A model generated the notes under the pieces. It saw nothing but the letters and a program-made list of their open reading frames with translations. It searched no databases and was not told where the DNA came from. Below, one piece after another: positions 1-8,360 of a DNA stretch of 37,695 nt (positions within the stretch are counted from its first letter, which is position 1; each line of letters begins with the position of its first letter). The DNA lies in contig NZ_JABMIJ010000003.1 in the NCBI RefSeq assembly GCF_014885015.1, positions 1 through 37,695 on the forward strand, written 5' to 3'. The stretch comes from Spirabiliibacterium falconis (GTDB taxonomy: Bacteria > Pseudomonadota > Gammaproteobacteria > Enterobacterales > Pasteurellaceae). Made by a program: the position numbers and the translations under genes.

Positions 1-19
1 CCGACCGACCGACCGACCG
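1..19. repeat. CCGA tetranucleotide repeat tract, cut by the window edge
   Basis: The first 19 bases are four and three-quarter copies of CCGA, and the tract probably continues to the left. Tetranucleotide tracts are the classic phase-variation (slipped-strand) element of Haemophilus genes. On the minus strand an ATG at 22-20 immediately precedes the repeat, reading M-R-S-V-G-R into it. That is the usual architecture of Haemophilus phase-variable genes, with repeats just after the start codon, but I see no good Shine-Dalgarno in front of it. On the plus strand the frame through the repeat stops at 22-24. Confidence 0.6.
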
Positions 20-43
20 CATAACTGCGCACTTTTTGCTTAC

Positions 44-73
44 GCAACTTCGTTGCATTTTCCTTTATATAAT
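44..73 (+). promoter_or_regulatory. Possible promoter/terminator region ahead of the lipoprotein genes
   Basis: A TATAAT hexamer lies at 68-73 and could be the -10 box for the lipoprotein unit, which would give a leader of about 105 bases. No convincing -35 box is present at the right distance. Just before it, GCAAC (44-48) and GTTGC (52-56) form a small hairpin followed by T-rich DNA, which could instead be the terminator of a gene to the left. Confidence 0.3.
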
Positions 74-184
74 CCTTTTTACATCACGGCATAGTGTCGC
101 TGGTGATTTTGTTATGCCTTTCACACAACCGAACGGGCAATGTACTCATATACACACATTTTATAATCAACTAGGAGAAAATCT

Positions 185-1072
185 ATGTTAGAGAAAAAAC
201 GTATCAAACTCAGCTTAACCGCACTTGCTGCTTTGATTTTAACTGCTTGTGGTAGCAGTGGAGGAGACGGTGATAATAGTGCAAACTCGGCTGTGAACAA
301 GGTCGAAAATGCGGCAGAAAAAGTGGAAGATAAAGCGAAAGATGTTGTTAATCAAGTGGACGCAGCCAGTGATAAATATCATGGTGGTAGCGTAACCTTG
401 AATGTTGAAGATGGCAAACCTGCCAATGCGACATATGCTACGGTAAGCTCAAACGATTATGGAAAAATCAAAGTAGATGGCAAAGAAATCACCGTATTAA
501 AACAAGATCAATATCCTGGCATTTCGTCAGGAGGGTGGATGATTTTAAACAATGAGGCTGTATGTTGTGGACGTGGTTTAGATTACGTTAAACTCGGCTA
601 TACTGTAAAAGATAACAGCGCAACAGCTTATTTCAATGGTGAATTGACCGCACTTGATGCTATCCCTAAAGCGGGCAAAGTTCAGTATGCTAAATCAGGC
701 TCTGCTATGGTTGGATTATTTGATCTTGATGGCACAAAAGAAAAAGATGCGCTAACAGATCTAAAATTTTCACCTGAAATTACCGCAGATTTTGACAATA
801 AACAACTTACAGGTAGCATTTATGCTATGTCGAACGATAATGTCAGCAAGGAGGTTATTGCACTGAAAGCAGATATTAAGGGAAATCAATTTGCTGGAAC
901 GGCTAGCCTCATTAATTTAGACAAAGCAGAACTTGAACATGCTAATGTGCAATCTGAAGCAGACAAAAATGCACAACTTAACGGTGCATTTTACGGACCA
1001 AAAGCAGAGAATGTGGCTGGTATCGCCCATAACGAAAAATGGGGTGTAGTATTTGGTGCAACTAAAAAATAG
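185..1072 (+). CDS. Surface lipoprotein with TbpB-like C-terminal barrel (probable Slam substrate 1)
   Basis: This is a 295-residue lipoprotein. Residues 1-21 are a lipoprotein signal peptide with lipobox LTAC and the lipidated Cys at 22. A Gly/Ser/Asp/Asn-rich linker and a short charged helix follow, to about residue 65. The rest looks like one lobe of the TbpB/hemophilin type: a handle region, then a barrel with signatures such as YFNGELTALDAIPKAG, ADFDNKQLTGSI and a terminal GAFYGPKAENVAG block. An adjacent Cys pair lies at 127-128. AGGAGA at 172-177 supports the start. The gene is followed by a paralogue and a Slam gene, so it is very likely displayed on the outer leaflet. Its ligand (haem, metal carrier, host protein) cannot be told from sequence. 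The family assignment is by motif only. Confidence 0.8.
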   Translation: MLEKKRIKLSLTALAALILTACGSSGGDGDNSANSAVNKVENAAEKVEDKAKDVVNQVDAASDKYHGGSVTLNVEDGKPANATYATVSSNDYGKIKVDGKEITVLKQDQYPGISSGGWMILNNEAVCCGRGLDYVKLGYTVKDNSATAYFNGELTALDAIPKAGKVQYAKSGSAMVGLFDLDGTKEKDALTDLKFSPEITADFDNKQLTGSIYAMSNDNVSKEVIALKADIKGNQFAGTASLINLDKAELEHANVQSEADKNAQLNGAFYGPKAENVAGIAHNEKWGVVFGATKK

Positions 1073-1089
1073 TTGATGATATGTATCAT

Positions 1090-1112
1090 AGTGCGGTTTT
1101 GACCGCACTTTT
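1090..1112 (+). terminator. USS inverted-pair hairpin between the two lipoprotein genes
   Basis: AGTGCGGT (1090-1097) pairs with ACCGCACT (1102-1109) over a 4-base loop, followed by a short T run. It resembles an intrinsic terminator but the T run is weak, so it may only lower expression of the second lipoprotein and Slam. Confidence 0.5.
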
Positions 1113-1130
1113 ACCTTTAAGGAACATACT

Positions 1131-2144
1131 ATGTTAGAGAAAAAATGGATTAAATTGAGCTTAACTGCACTTGCTGCGTTAGTTTTAACTGCCTGTGGTA
1201 GTGGCGGCGGTGATAGCAATGACAGTGTTAATTCTGCTGTGAATAAGGTCGAAGATTCTGCAAAAAAAGTAGAAGATAAGGCGAAAGAAGCAGCTAAACA
1301 AGCAGAAGACAACGCTAAAGAAGCTGCGAAAAAAGCTGAAGAAGAGGCTAAACGCGCAGAAGAAAAAGCACGCGAAGAGGCGAAAAAGGCTGAAGAAGCG
1401 AAAAAATTAGAAGCGGCAAAAGCAGAGGCTTATGCTAAAAATAGTCTGCATGGAAAAGGATTTACTTATGTAAGTAATTATCAAAATCCAGATGTTAAGA
1501 ATGTACAGGTTGATTCTAATGACCTTAACTTTATCACTGTCGATGGCGGGAAAATTCTTGAAGTTATTCCTAAAAATGCAGATCCCGTCATTGCAACGGG
1601 AGGCTCGGAGCAAGGCGAGGAAATTCCTGGGTGGCGTATGACATCGTTGGCGATGTATTGTTGTAGTGACAAACAAGTTAGTGCTGCGATTATTGGGAAA
1701 AGTATTTCGCCTGATCAGCGAATTGTAACGTTCTACAATGGTGCGCCAACAGCGGAAAGCGATATTCCTCAACACGGTGTGGTGAAATATGCCTCTCAAT
1801 CTGCATCACTATTTTTCGTTCAAGGTGGATTCTTCACTCAAGGCAAAACACACATAGGCGACACGTCAATTGTGGCGGATTTTGATGCAAAAAAAATCTC
1901 AGGTTGGACTGCTGCAGGTATGATTGAAGTTGAAGGTAACATTTCAGGCAATAGCGTTAATGGTATGGCAACAGTTAAAGATATTTCAATTGACTCAAGT
2001 CTAATCGGTTGGGATTTAAAAACTGACGAAGATAAAACAGCACCACTGAATGCACAATTCTATGGTGAGAACGCACAATCACTCGCAGGCGAAGCCCACA
2101 ACCAAAAATGGGGTGTGGTGTTTGCGGCTGAAAAGCAAAAATAA
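1131..2144 (+). CDS. Surface lipoprotein with long helical stalk and TbpB-like barrel (probable Slam substrate 2)
   Basis: This 337-residue lipoprotein is a paralogue of the preceding one. The signal peptide is almost the same (MLEKKWIKLSLTALAAL, then LTAC with Cys22), and the C-terminal barrel block also matches (QFYGENAQSLAGEAHNQKWG). The main difference is residues about 37-104, a highly charged Ala/Lys/Glu run with repeated KAEEEAK-like units. It should form a long single helix or coiled coil that lifts the binding domain off the membrane. The adjacent Cys pair is kept, at 177-178. The start follows AAGGAAC. It lies 58 bases after the first lipoprotein and upstream of Slam. Third-position differences from the first gene suggest an old duplication. 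The ligand is unknown. Confidence 0.8.
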   Translation: MLEKKWIKLSLTALAALVLTACGSGGGDSNDSVNSAVNKVEDSAKKVEDKAKEAAKQAEDNAKEAAKKAEEEAKRAEEKAREEAKKAEEAKKLEAAKAEAYAKNSLHGKGFTYVSNYQNPDVKNVQVDSNDLNFITVDGGKILEVIPKNADPVIATGGSEQGEEIPGWRMTSLAMYCCSDKQVSAAIIGKSISPDQRIVTFYNGAPTAESDIPQHGVVKYASQSASLFFVQGGFFTQGKTHIGDTSIVADFDAKKISGWTAAGMIEVEGNISGNSVNGMATVKDISIDSSLIGWDLKTDEDKTAPLNAQFYGENAQSLAGEAHNQKWGVVFAAEKQK

Positions 2145-2176
2145 TAAAATGATAAACATTCTTATTTAACCTGTTA

Positions 2177-2208
2177 CAATAAAGCTATTCGCATGGATAG
2201 CTTTATTG
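2177..2208 (+). promoter_or_regulatory. Perfect 12-bp hairpin just upstream of slam
   Basis: CAATAAAGCTAT (2177-2188) and ATAGCTTTATTG (2197-2208) are exact reverse complements around an 8-base loop. The stem ends 4 bases before the Shine-Dalgarno AGGGAG (2213-2218) of slam. No clean T run follows, so it may act as an attenuator, an RNA-stability element or a translation modulator rather than a full terminator. Confidence 0.55.
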
Positions 2209-2222
2209 ATTTAGGGAGTAAT

Positions 2223-3680
2223 ATGACGAACAACATAACCAGATTGTCTTTGCCACTGTTAGTTACCGCACTTTGGACTTCAATCCCCGTCTTGGCACAA
2301 GAGCAGAATGCAAAACCTGAGCCAAGAAATTTGCCAGAAACACAACTTGATGTGGCAAAACCTGTTGCGCCGCAGAAAAGTCCACACGTTGCTCGTCAAG
2401 AGGATGGTAAAACGCTGTCAATGAGTAAAGAAGAACTGGCTCAGCATCCTGATTTAGTGGTGCGTGCGTTGGTGCCAGCGTTGTTGCAAAATAATGCGGA
2501 AGGTGTGGATTTGTTATTGCCAATCTACCGCACTTTACCTAAAAATGATCCGCTTTTAATTAAGTGGGGCGAGGCCATTTTAGCGCGAGAGCAAGGGGAT
2601 TATACTCGTTCCGTTGCACTTTATCGTGAATTGTTTGCACAAAATCCGCAGGTGTTACCTGTGCGTTTTCAAATGGCACAGGTCTTGTTTTTAAATAATG
2701 AAAATGATGCCGCAAAAGATCAATTTGAAAAATTACGCAGTGAAAATTTACCCGCTGAGGCAAAAGAGGTCATTGAGCAGTATTTACAGGCATTAAATAA
2801 GCGTGATGCGTGGTCGTTTAATGGTGGTTTAAGTTATATACGAGAGCCAAATATCAATAATGCACCTAAAGCGGGTACAACCTTCGAAGAATTTCATGCG
2901 TGGGAAAGAGAGGATGCACAGGGGCTAAGTTATAGTTTTGGCATGGATAAAAAATGGTCATTACAAGGGGGGTGGTTTACCAAACTCAGTGGTGATGCCT
3001 ATGGTAAATATTATTGGGATAACAAAAAATACAACCAAGTTACGGCACGTATTGGTGCAGGTGTCGGCTTTCAAACTGCCCGTAGTGAAATTAGCCTAAC
3101 GCCATTTTTTGAAAAACGATGGTATGGTGGTGGTTCAAGTGGTGGCGATGCACTGAAACAGTTTTCTAAAACGAGTGGAGCACGCCTTGATGGTAGCTAT
3201 TGGCTTAGTCCACATTGGCAAATCTCCAGTGCATTAGAATACGGCGAGCAGCGTTATCAAGATCGCAAACACCTTAACGGTAATAATTATTTATGGTCGA
3301 ACACCCTACTGTATATGCCAAGTGGCAACCAATATTGGATTGTGGGTGCAGATTACAGCCGTGATAACGCACGAGATAAAGACGATGCCTCCGACCGAAA
3401 AGGGGTGCGTTTAGGCTGGGGGCAGGAATGGAGCTGGGGGCTTTCAAGTCGTATCATTCTCGGCTATGGTAAGCGTGAATACAAAGCACCCGCACGGTTT
3501 TTGACAGTGCCACAAAAAGATGACGAGTATAGTGTGAATGTCAGCCTTTGGCATCGCAGCGTACACGTTTGGGGCATAACACCACGTATTACGTGGAGTT
3601 ATCAAAACGTGAAAAGCAACCACCCATTCTACACGTATGACAAAAGTCGCATTTTTCTTGAGCTAAGCAAGCGTTTTTAA
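2223..3680 (+). CDS. Slam, surface lipoprotein assembly modulator (outer-membrane translocon)
   Basis: The 485-residue product has the Slam layout. A Sec signal peptide ends near VLA|QEQ (cleavage after residue 25), a periplasmic TPR-like region covers about 60-190, and a DUF560-type C-terminal beta barrel runs from about 195 (WSFNGGLSYI, then NINNAP) to the terminal Phe of LSKRF, a typical barrel signal. Slam proteins move TbpB-, fHbp-, HpuA- and hemophilin-type lipoproteins across the outer membrane, and their genes often lie beside their cargo, as here. I chose ATG 2223 because AGGGAG lies 4 bases upstream. The in-frame ATG at 2193 falls in a hairpin loop and would spoil the signal peptide. 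Which of the two lipoproteins it serves is inference from position. Confidence 0.9.
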   Translation: MTNNITRLSLPLLVTALWTSIPVLAQEQNAKPEPRNLPETQLDVAKPVAPQKSPHVARQEDGKTLSMSKEELAQHPDLVVRALVPALLQNNAEGVDLLLPIYRTLPKNDPLLIKWGEAILAREQGDYTRSVALYRELFAQNPQVLPVRFQMAQVLFLNNENDAAKDQFEKLRSENLPAEAKEVIEQYLQALNKRDAWSFNGGLSYIREPNINNAPKAGTTFEEFHAWEREDAQGLSYSFGMDKKWSLQGGWFTKLSGDAYGKYYWDNKKYNQVTARIGAGVGFQTARSEISLTPFFEKRWYGGGSSGGDALKQFSKTSGARLDGSYWLSPHWQISSALEYGEQRYQDRKHLNGNNYLWSNTLLYMPSGNQYWIVGADYSRDNARDKDDASDRKGVRLGWGQEWSWGLSSRIILGYGKREYKAPARFLTVPQKDDEYSVNVSLWHRSVHVWGITPRITWSYQNVKSNHPFYTYDKSRIFLELSKRF

Positions 3681-3683
3681 TGG

Positions 3684-3726
3684 AAAGTGCGGTTGTGTGG
3701 ATTTTTATACCAACTGACCGCACTTT
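3684..3726. terminator. USS inverted pair after slam
   Basis: AAAGTGCGGT (3684-3693) and ACCGCACTTT (3717-3726) can pair across a 23-base loop between slam and proS. The long loop and lack of a strong T run make this a modest terminator candidate. Confidence 0.4.
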
Positions 3727-3767
3727 GGTGCTAAAATAATGCCATTTTTTATCATCGGAACGAATTT

Positions 3768-5492
3768 ATGCGAACAAGCAATTATTTATTATCAACCTTA
3801 AAAGAAACGCCAAATGATGCAGAAATTGTCAGCATTCAATTAATGTTGCGTGCGGGTATGGTGCGCAAACTTGCTGCGGGGCTTTACACATGGTTGCCAA
3901 CGGGGCTACGCGTGTTACAAAAAGCTGAGCGAGTGGTGCGAGAAGAAATGAACAAAAGTGGTGCGATTGAGGTATCGATGCCCGTGGTGCAACCTGCGGA
4001 TTTATGGCAAGAGTCTGGTCGCTGGGAACAATACGGACCAGAGCTTTTGCGTATAAAAGATCGTGGCGAGCGTGATTTTGTGCTTGGACCAACCCACGAA
4101 GAGGTAATCACTGATTTGGCACGTCGTGAATTGACCTCATATAAACAATTACCGATCAACTTGTATCAAATTCAAACCAAGTTTCGTGACGAAGTGCGCC
4201 CACGTTTTGGGGTGATGCGTTCGCGTGAGTTTTTAATGAAAGACGCTTATTCGTTCCACATCAGCAAAGAAAGTCTGCAAGAAACGTACGATGTGATGTA
4301 TCAAACATATTGCAATATTTTCAATCGGTTGGGTTTAGATTTTCGTCCCGTACAGGCAGATACAGGTTCAATTGGTGGCAGTGCCTCTCATGAGTTTCAG
4401 GTGCTGGCAGCCAGTGGCGAAGATGATATTGTATTTTCAACTGAGTCAGATTATGCCGCAAATATTGAACTGGCTGAAGCCCTTGCGCTGGGCGAACGTT
4501 CCGCACCAAGCGAAACGATGCGTCTTGTTGATACGCCAGAGGCGAAAACCATTGCACAATTGGTAGAGCAGTTTAATTTACCGATTGAGAAAACGGTAAA
4601 AACATTAATTGTGCGTGGACAAGTCGATGAAAATGGCAAGTGCGGTTTAGTCGCCTTAATGGTGCGTGGTGATCATGAACTCAACGAAGTGAAAGTAGAA
4701 AAATTGCCGCAAGTTGGCTCGCCACTTACATTTGCTGATGAGGCAGAGATTAAAGCGGCGATTGGTGCGGGTGTGGGTTCACTTGGGCCTGTGGAGTTAC
4801 CTTTACCACTGATCATTGACCGCAGTGTTGCGAACTTGAGTGATTTTGCCGCAGGTGCGAATATCGATGGCAAACACTATTTCGGCATTAATTGGGAGCG
4901 TGATTTACCGCTGCCTGAAGTCGCGGATTTGCGTAATGTGGTAGAAGGCGATCCAAGCCCGTGTGGTCAAGGCACGTTGCAAATTAAACGTGGTATTGAA
5001 GTTGGGCATATTTTCCAATTAGGTGAAAAATATTCGCAAGCGATGAATGCCACTGTACAAGGCGAAGATGGTCGCCCACAAACGATGGTGATGGGGTGTT
5101 ACGGCATTGGGGTGAGTCGTGTAGTGGCGGCGGCGATTGAGCAAAATCATGATGAGCGTGGCATTATTTGGACAGATGCCCTTGCCCCATTCCAAGTGGC
5201 CATTGTGCCAATGAATATGCACAAATCTCCTGCCGTACAGGCGTATGCGGAAGAACTTTACCGCACTTTAATAGCGCAAGGCGTGGAGGTGTTATTTGAT
5301 GATCGCAAAGAGCGGCCGGGTGTGATGTTTGCTGATATGGAGTTAATCGGCATTCCACATATGATCGTAATCGGCGAGAAAAATCTCAATAACGGCGAGA
5401 TTGAATATAAAAATCGCCGCACGGGTGAAAAAGTTATGATAGCAAAAGATGAACTACTCAAGTTTATTCAACGTGCGGTCAAATTATCATAG
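3768..5492 (+). CDS. proS: Prolyl-tRNA synthetase
   Basis: This 574-residue cytoplasmic class II enzyme charges tRNA-Pro with proline. The bacterial form is recognisable from the N-terminus ([12 protein letters not shown]), GPTHEE near 107, the motif 2 region from about 139 ([10 protein letters not shown] and [11 protein letters not shown]), motif 3 near 443 (GCYGIGVSR) and a C-terminal anticodon-binding domain. The stretch of about 225-400 between motifs 2 and 3 is the editing insertion that clears Ala-tRNA-Pro (GDHELNEVK is typical). Its length equals the usual bacterial 570-575. It appears to be transcribed alone, ending at the bidirectional terminator at 5504. Confidence 0.97.
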   Translation: MRTSNYLLSTLKETPNDAEIVSIQLMLRAGMVRKLAAGLYTWLPTGLRVLQKAERVVREEMNKSGAIEVSMPVVQPADLWQESGRWEQYGPELLRIKDRGERDFVLGPTHEEVITDLARRELTSYKQLPINLYQIQTKFRDEVRPRFGVMRSREFLMKDAYSFHISKESLQETYDVMYQTYCNIFNRLGLDFRPVQADTGSIGGSASHEFQVLAASGEDDIVFSTESDYAANIELAEALALGERSAPSETMRLVDTPEAKTIAQLVEQFNLPIEKTVKTLIVRGQVDENGKCGLVALMVRGDHELNEVKVEKLPQVGSPLTFADEAEIKAAIGAGVGSLGPVELPLPLIIDRSVANLSDFAAGANIDGKHYFGINWERDLPLPEVADLRNVVEGDPSPCGQGTLQIKRGIEVGHIFQLGEKYSQAMNATVQGEDGRPQTMVMGCYGIGVSRVVAAAIEQNHDERGIIWTDALAPFQVAIVPMNMHKSPAVQAYAEELYRTLIAQGVEVLFDDRKERPGVMFADMELIGIPHMIVIGEKNLNNGEIEYKNRRTGEKVMIAKDELLKFIQRAVKLS

Positions 5493-5503
5493 TGTCAGCA
5501 TAC

Positions 5504-5529
5504 AAAAGCCCCTATTTTTAGGGGCTTTT
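5504..5529. terminator. Bidirectional intrinsic terminator between proS and ygfZ
   Basis: AAAAGCCCCTA (5504-5514) and TAGGGGCTTTT (5519-5529) form an 11-bp stem with a TTTT loop and T runs on both strands. It lies between two convergent genes. Confidence 0.9.
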
Positions 5530-5531
5530 TA

Positions 5532-6476
5532 TTACTTATCATCCACATTATAAGGCAATGGAAGCAACGAATAGGGGAGATCATCAACGCGAAATTTGGC
5601 ATTCAGCGGCGTGTCTTTCGCCAGCACAACTTGGAGATATTGTGTATCATTATGCGTTGATAGGTTGAGAATATGTCCAGTTTTGCGCCAATGCTGTGCT
5701 AATTCAATTTCCACACTGTCACCAATGTGTGCGTTGCATTTTCCATGACCCATTAGGGTAAATAGTGCACGCTTATTTGCGCCACGGTATTTGGCACGCG
5801 CAATGGTTTCCTGCCCGATGTAACAGCCTTTTTGAAACGAGATGGCGCGCCCTAGATGTTGTAGATTTAAGGCTTGAGGGATAAATTCATTTTGGCTTTC
5901 AGCGGTGAGTACAGGTATTCCATCTTGCATATCCAGCACATCCCAAATATGTTCATCATGAGTATAGGCTGTATGTGGTTGCCAGGTGGCGGGGGCAAGC
6001 AAAATAAAACGCGGTTGCTCACTGGCAAGCAAGCACGCCATGAATTCATCTGTTTGAGTTAATGGCGTTTCACTATTGGGGGCAGTTATAAATTGGGAGA
6101 TGAACGCATGTGCATTGCCACCCGCCGCACCAATGATTTTACGGTTACAAGGTTCAAACCGCACTTTCGAAAATACTGCATATTTTTTGAGTTGATCCAG
6201 TGCTGATGGCAATAAATGGTTGCGTATGAGCAAGTAAAAATGTTGTTCTGAGCATTTAATGAGATAAAAAATAGACCAAACCTTGCCTTTGGGATCACAA
6301 TGGGCGCATAGCGTATTTTCGCCTATGGCGAGTTTATTGACATCACAAGTGAGTTGCCCTTGCAAAAATTTTTGTGCATCTTCGCCTGTAATTTCAATCA
6401 GTTGGAATTGCGGTAGCGGACAAATAATGAGTGGATATTGTGTGCTGAGTTGAGCATAAGTGCAAAGTGCGGTCAT
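5532..6476 (-). CDS. ygfZ: tRNA-modifying/iron-sulfur assembly folate protein YgfZ
   Basis: The 314-residue product belongs to the YgfZ/GcvT-like family. These are folate-binding proteins that support maturation or repair of certain Fe-S enzymes such as MiaB. The family signature K-G-C-Y-x-G-Q-E appears as KGCYIGQE near residue 215, with its conserved Cys. An N-terminal block (QLIEITGEDAQKFLQGQ) is also typical. I set the start at ATG 6476 because GAGGG lies just upstream. A longer GTG start at 6497 has no such support. The first codons (ATG ACC GCA CTT) are themselves a USS, showing that an uptake signal is tolerated inside a start region. Confidence 0.92.
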   Translation of the reverse strand: MTALCTYAQLSTQYPLIICPLPQFQLIEITGEDAQKFLQGQLTCDVNKLAIGENTLCAHCDPKGKVWSIFYLIKCSEQHFYLLIRNHLLPSALDQLKKYAVFSKVRFEPCNRKIIGAAGGNAHAFISQFITAPNSETPLTQTDEFMACLLASEQPRFILLAPATWQPHTAYTHDEHIWDVLDMQDGIPVLTAESQNEFIPQALNLQHLGRAISFQKGCYIGQETIARAKYRGANKRALFTLMGHGKCNAHIGDSVEIELAQHWRKTGHILNLSTHNDTQYLQVVLAKDTPLNAKFRVDDLPYSLLPLPYNVDDK

Positions 6477-6547
6477 AAAACCCTCGATAACAAACACAAA
6501 TAATAATGCGTAAGATTGTACACGTTCATTTTTCAGGGCGCAAAAAA

Positions 6548-6576
6548 AACCGCACTTTTAATGATAAAGTGCGGTT
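6548..6576 (-). terminator. Intrinsic terminator of pckA built from two USS
   Basis: Read on the minus strand, AACCGCACTTT pairs with AAAGTGCGGTT across a 7-base loop and is followed by a run of eight T, a strong rho-independent terminator about 15 bases after the pckA stop. Confidence 0.9.
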
Positions 6577-6591
6577 GTCTGACCTTAGCAA

Positions 6592-8214
6592 TTATTTTTT
6601 CGGCCCTGCGCTGACTAATGCTTTGCCTGCATCATTGCCAGTGTATTTCGCGAAGTTTTTCACGAAGCGATCGGCTAAATCTTCAGCACGTTTGGTCCAT
6701 TCTGCTTTGTCAGCGTAGGTATCACGCGGATCTAAAATTGCAGGATCAACACCTGGAAGTGCGGTTGGCACTTTAAAGTCAAAGATTGGAATATCTTTGG
6801 TTGGTGCTTTATCAATTGAACCATCTAAAATGGCATCAATGATACCGCGGGTATCTTTAATTGAAATACGTTTGCCACTACCATTCCAACCTGTGTTCAC
6901 AAGGTAGGCTTTTGCACCAGTGGCTTCCATTTTTTTCACTAATTCTTCCGCATACTTGGTTGGATGCAAACTTAAGAATGCCGCACCGAAACATGCTGAG
7001 AAGGTTGGCGTTGGCTCGGTTACGCCACGTTCTGTTCCCGCTAATTTCGCGGTAAAACCAGAGAGGAAGTAATATTTTGTTTGTTCTGGTGTCAAAATGG
7101 ATACAGGTGGCAACACGCCGAATGCGTCGGCAGATAGGAAGATCACTTTGTTTGCATGCCCTGCTTTAGAAACTGGTTTGACAATATTTTCAATGTGATA
7201 GATAGGGTAAGATACACGGGTATTTTCAGTTACACTCTTATCCGTGAAGTCAATTTTGCCATTGGCATCAACGGTAACGTTTTCAAGCAATGCGTCGCGT
7301 TTGATGGCGTTGTAAATGTCTGGCTCGTTTTCTTTAGACAAGTTGATAACTTTCGCATAGCACCCGCCTTCAAAGTTGAAGATGCCGTCGTCGTCCCAGC
7401 CGTGTTCATCGTCACCGATTAATAAGCGTTTTGGATCGGTGGAAAGGGTAGTTTTACCTGTACCTGATAAACCGAAGAAAATAGCCGTTTCTTTACCGTC
7501 TTTGCTGGTGTTAGCTGAGCAGTGCATTGATGCCATGCCGTTGAGTGGAAGAAGGTAGTTCATATAAGAGAACATCCCTTTTTTCATTTCGCCGCCGTAC
7601 CATGTGTTTAAGATCACTTGCACTTTTTCGGTGAGGTTGAATACCACAGCAGTTTCAGAGTTCAAACCAAGCTCTTTGTAGTTGGTTACTTTGGCTTTTG
7701 AGGCGTTCATAATCACAAAATCAGGCTCACCGAAGTTTGCTAATTCTTCTTTGGTTGGGCGAATGAACATATTGGTCACAAAGTGCGCTTGCCATGCTAC
7801 TTCCATCACAAAACGCAATTTCAATCGTGTGCTTTCATTGGCTCCACAGAATGCGTCAACCACGAATAAACGTTTACCGCTTAATTCTTCGGTAGCCAGT
7901 TTTTTCACTTCTTTCCATGTATCGACACTAACAGGTTTATTGTCGTTTTTATATTCTTCAGATGTCCACCAAATGGTATTTTCGGTGGTTTCATCTTTCA
8001 CGAAAAATTTATCTTTCGGTGAGCGACCTGTGTATTCGCCAGTCATCACGTTAACCGCACCAAGCTCAGTCACTTGCCCTTTTTCAAAGCCTTGCAAGCT
8101 GTCTTTGGTTTCTTCGGCAAAAAGTTGATCATAACTTGGGTTGTAAACCACTTCTTTAACGTCGTGAATACCCAATTTCGCTAAGTCTTGAATGACTTGT
8201 TCTACACTGCTCAT
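6592..8214 (-). CDS. pckA: Phosphoenolpyruvate carboxykinase (ATP)
   Basis: The 540-residue cytoplasmic enzyme converts oxaloacetate and ATP to PEP, CO2 and ADP. Many Pasteurellaceae run it towards CO2 fixation for succinate formation. ATP-type hallmarks are visible: the P-loop [11 protein letters not shown] near residue 248, the metal/substrate region [17 protein letters not shown] after it, and [14 protein letters not shown]. Length matches the E. coli enzyme. GAGG lies upstream of ATG 8214. The upstream region has a CRP-like site and a -10 box at class II spacing, so expression probably follows cAMP. It is monocistronic, with its own terminator. Confidence 0.98.
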   Translation of the reverse strand: MSSVEQVIQDLAKLGIHDVKEVVYNPSYDQLFAEETKDSLQGFEKGQVTELGAVNVMTGEYTGRSPKDKFFVKDETTENTIWWTSEEYKNDNKPVSVDTWKEVKKLATEELSGKRLFVVDAFCGANESTRLKLRFVMEVAWQAHFVTNMFIRPTKEELANFGEPDFVIMNASKAKVTNYKELGLNSETAVVFNLTEKVQVILNTWYGGEMKKGMFSYMNYLLPLNGMASMHCSANTSKDGKETAIFFGLSGTGKTTLSTDPKRLLIGDDEHGWDDDGIFNFEGGCYAKVINLSKENEPDIYNAIKRDALLENVTVDANGKIDFTDKSVTENTRVSYPIYHIENIVKPVSKAGHANKVIFLSADAFGVLPPVSILTPEQTKYYFLSGFTAKLAGTERGVTEPTPTFSACFGAAFLSLHPTKYAEELVKKMEATGAKAYLVNTGWNGSGKRISIKDTRGIIDAILDGSIDKAPTKDIPIFDFKVPTALPGVDPAILDPRDTYADKAEWTKRAEDLADRFVKNFAKYTGNDAGKALVSAGPKK

Positions 8215-8257
8215 AATTACCTCGTTAGTTGAAGATTAAATACCAAATAATAGGGAT

Positions 8258-8300
8258 ATTTTACGGTAAAATTTTGTTCAAAACTGTTAGCTAGATCAAA
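8258..8300 (-). promoter_or_regulatory. pckA promoter with CRP-like site
   Basis: TGTTA-GCTAGA-TCAAA (8285-8300, shown as plus strand) matches the CRP core TGTGA-N6-TCACA at 8 of 10 half-site bases. On the minus strand a TAAAAT -10 box lies at 8263-8258. A start at about 8251 would put the site centre at -41.5, the class II activator position. pckA control by CRP is known in related bacteria; the site here is inferred by eye. Confidence 0.6.
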
Positions 8301-8334
8301 GTATGGGAAGTTGACAGGGAATTTTTATAAAAAT

Positions 8335-8359
8335 AAAACCCTGCGTAAAGCAGGGTTTT
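8335..8359 (-). terminator. Intrinsic terminator of hslO
   Basis: AAAACCCTGC (8335-8344) pairs with GCAGGGTTTT (8350-8359) over a 5-base loop. In the minus direction it is followed by TTTTATTTTTA, directly after the hslO stop. Confidence 0.9.
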
Positions 8360-8360
8360 G

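Noticed and set aside
2193-2222. Longer Slam start at ATG 2193
   Set aside because: It lies across a perfect hairpin loop, has no Shine-Dalgarno, and adds ten polar/acidic residues before the signal peptide; ATG 2223 has AGGGAG.
6476-6497. GTG start of ygfZ seven codons upstream
   Set aside because: No Shine-Dalgarno there, while GAGGG lies right before ATG 6476.
7682-8128. 148-codon open frame opposite pckA
   Set aside because: It lies entirely within the conserved pckA coding sequence on the other strand, with no ribosome-binding site or recognisable motif.
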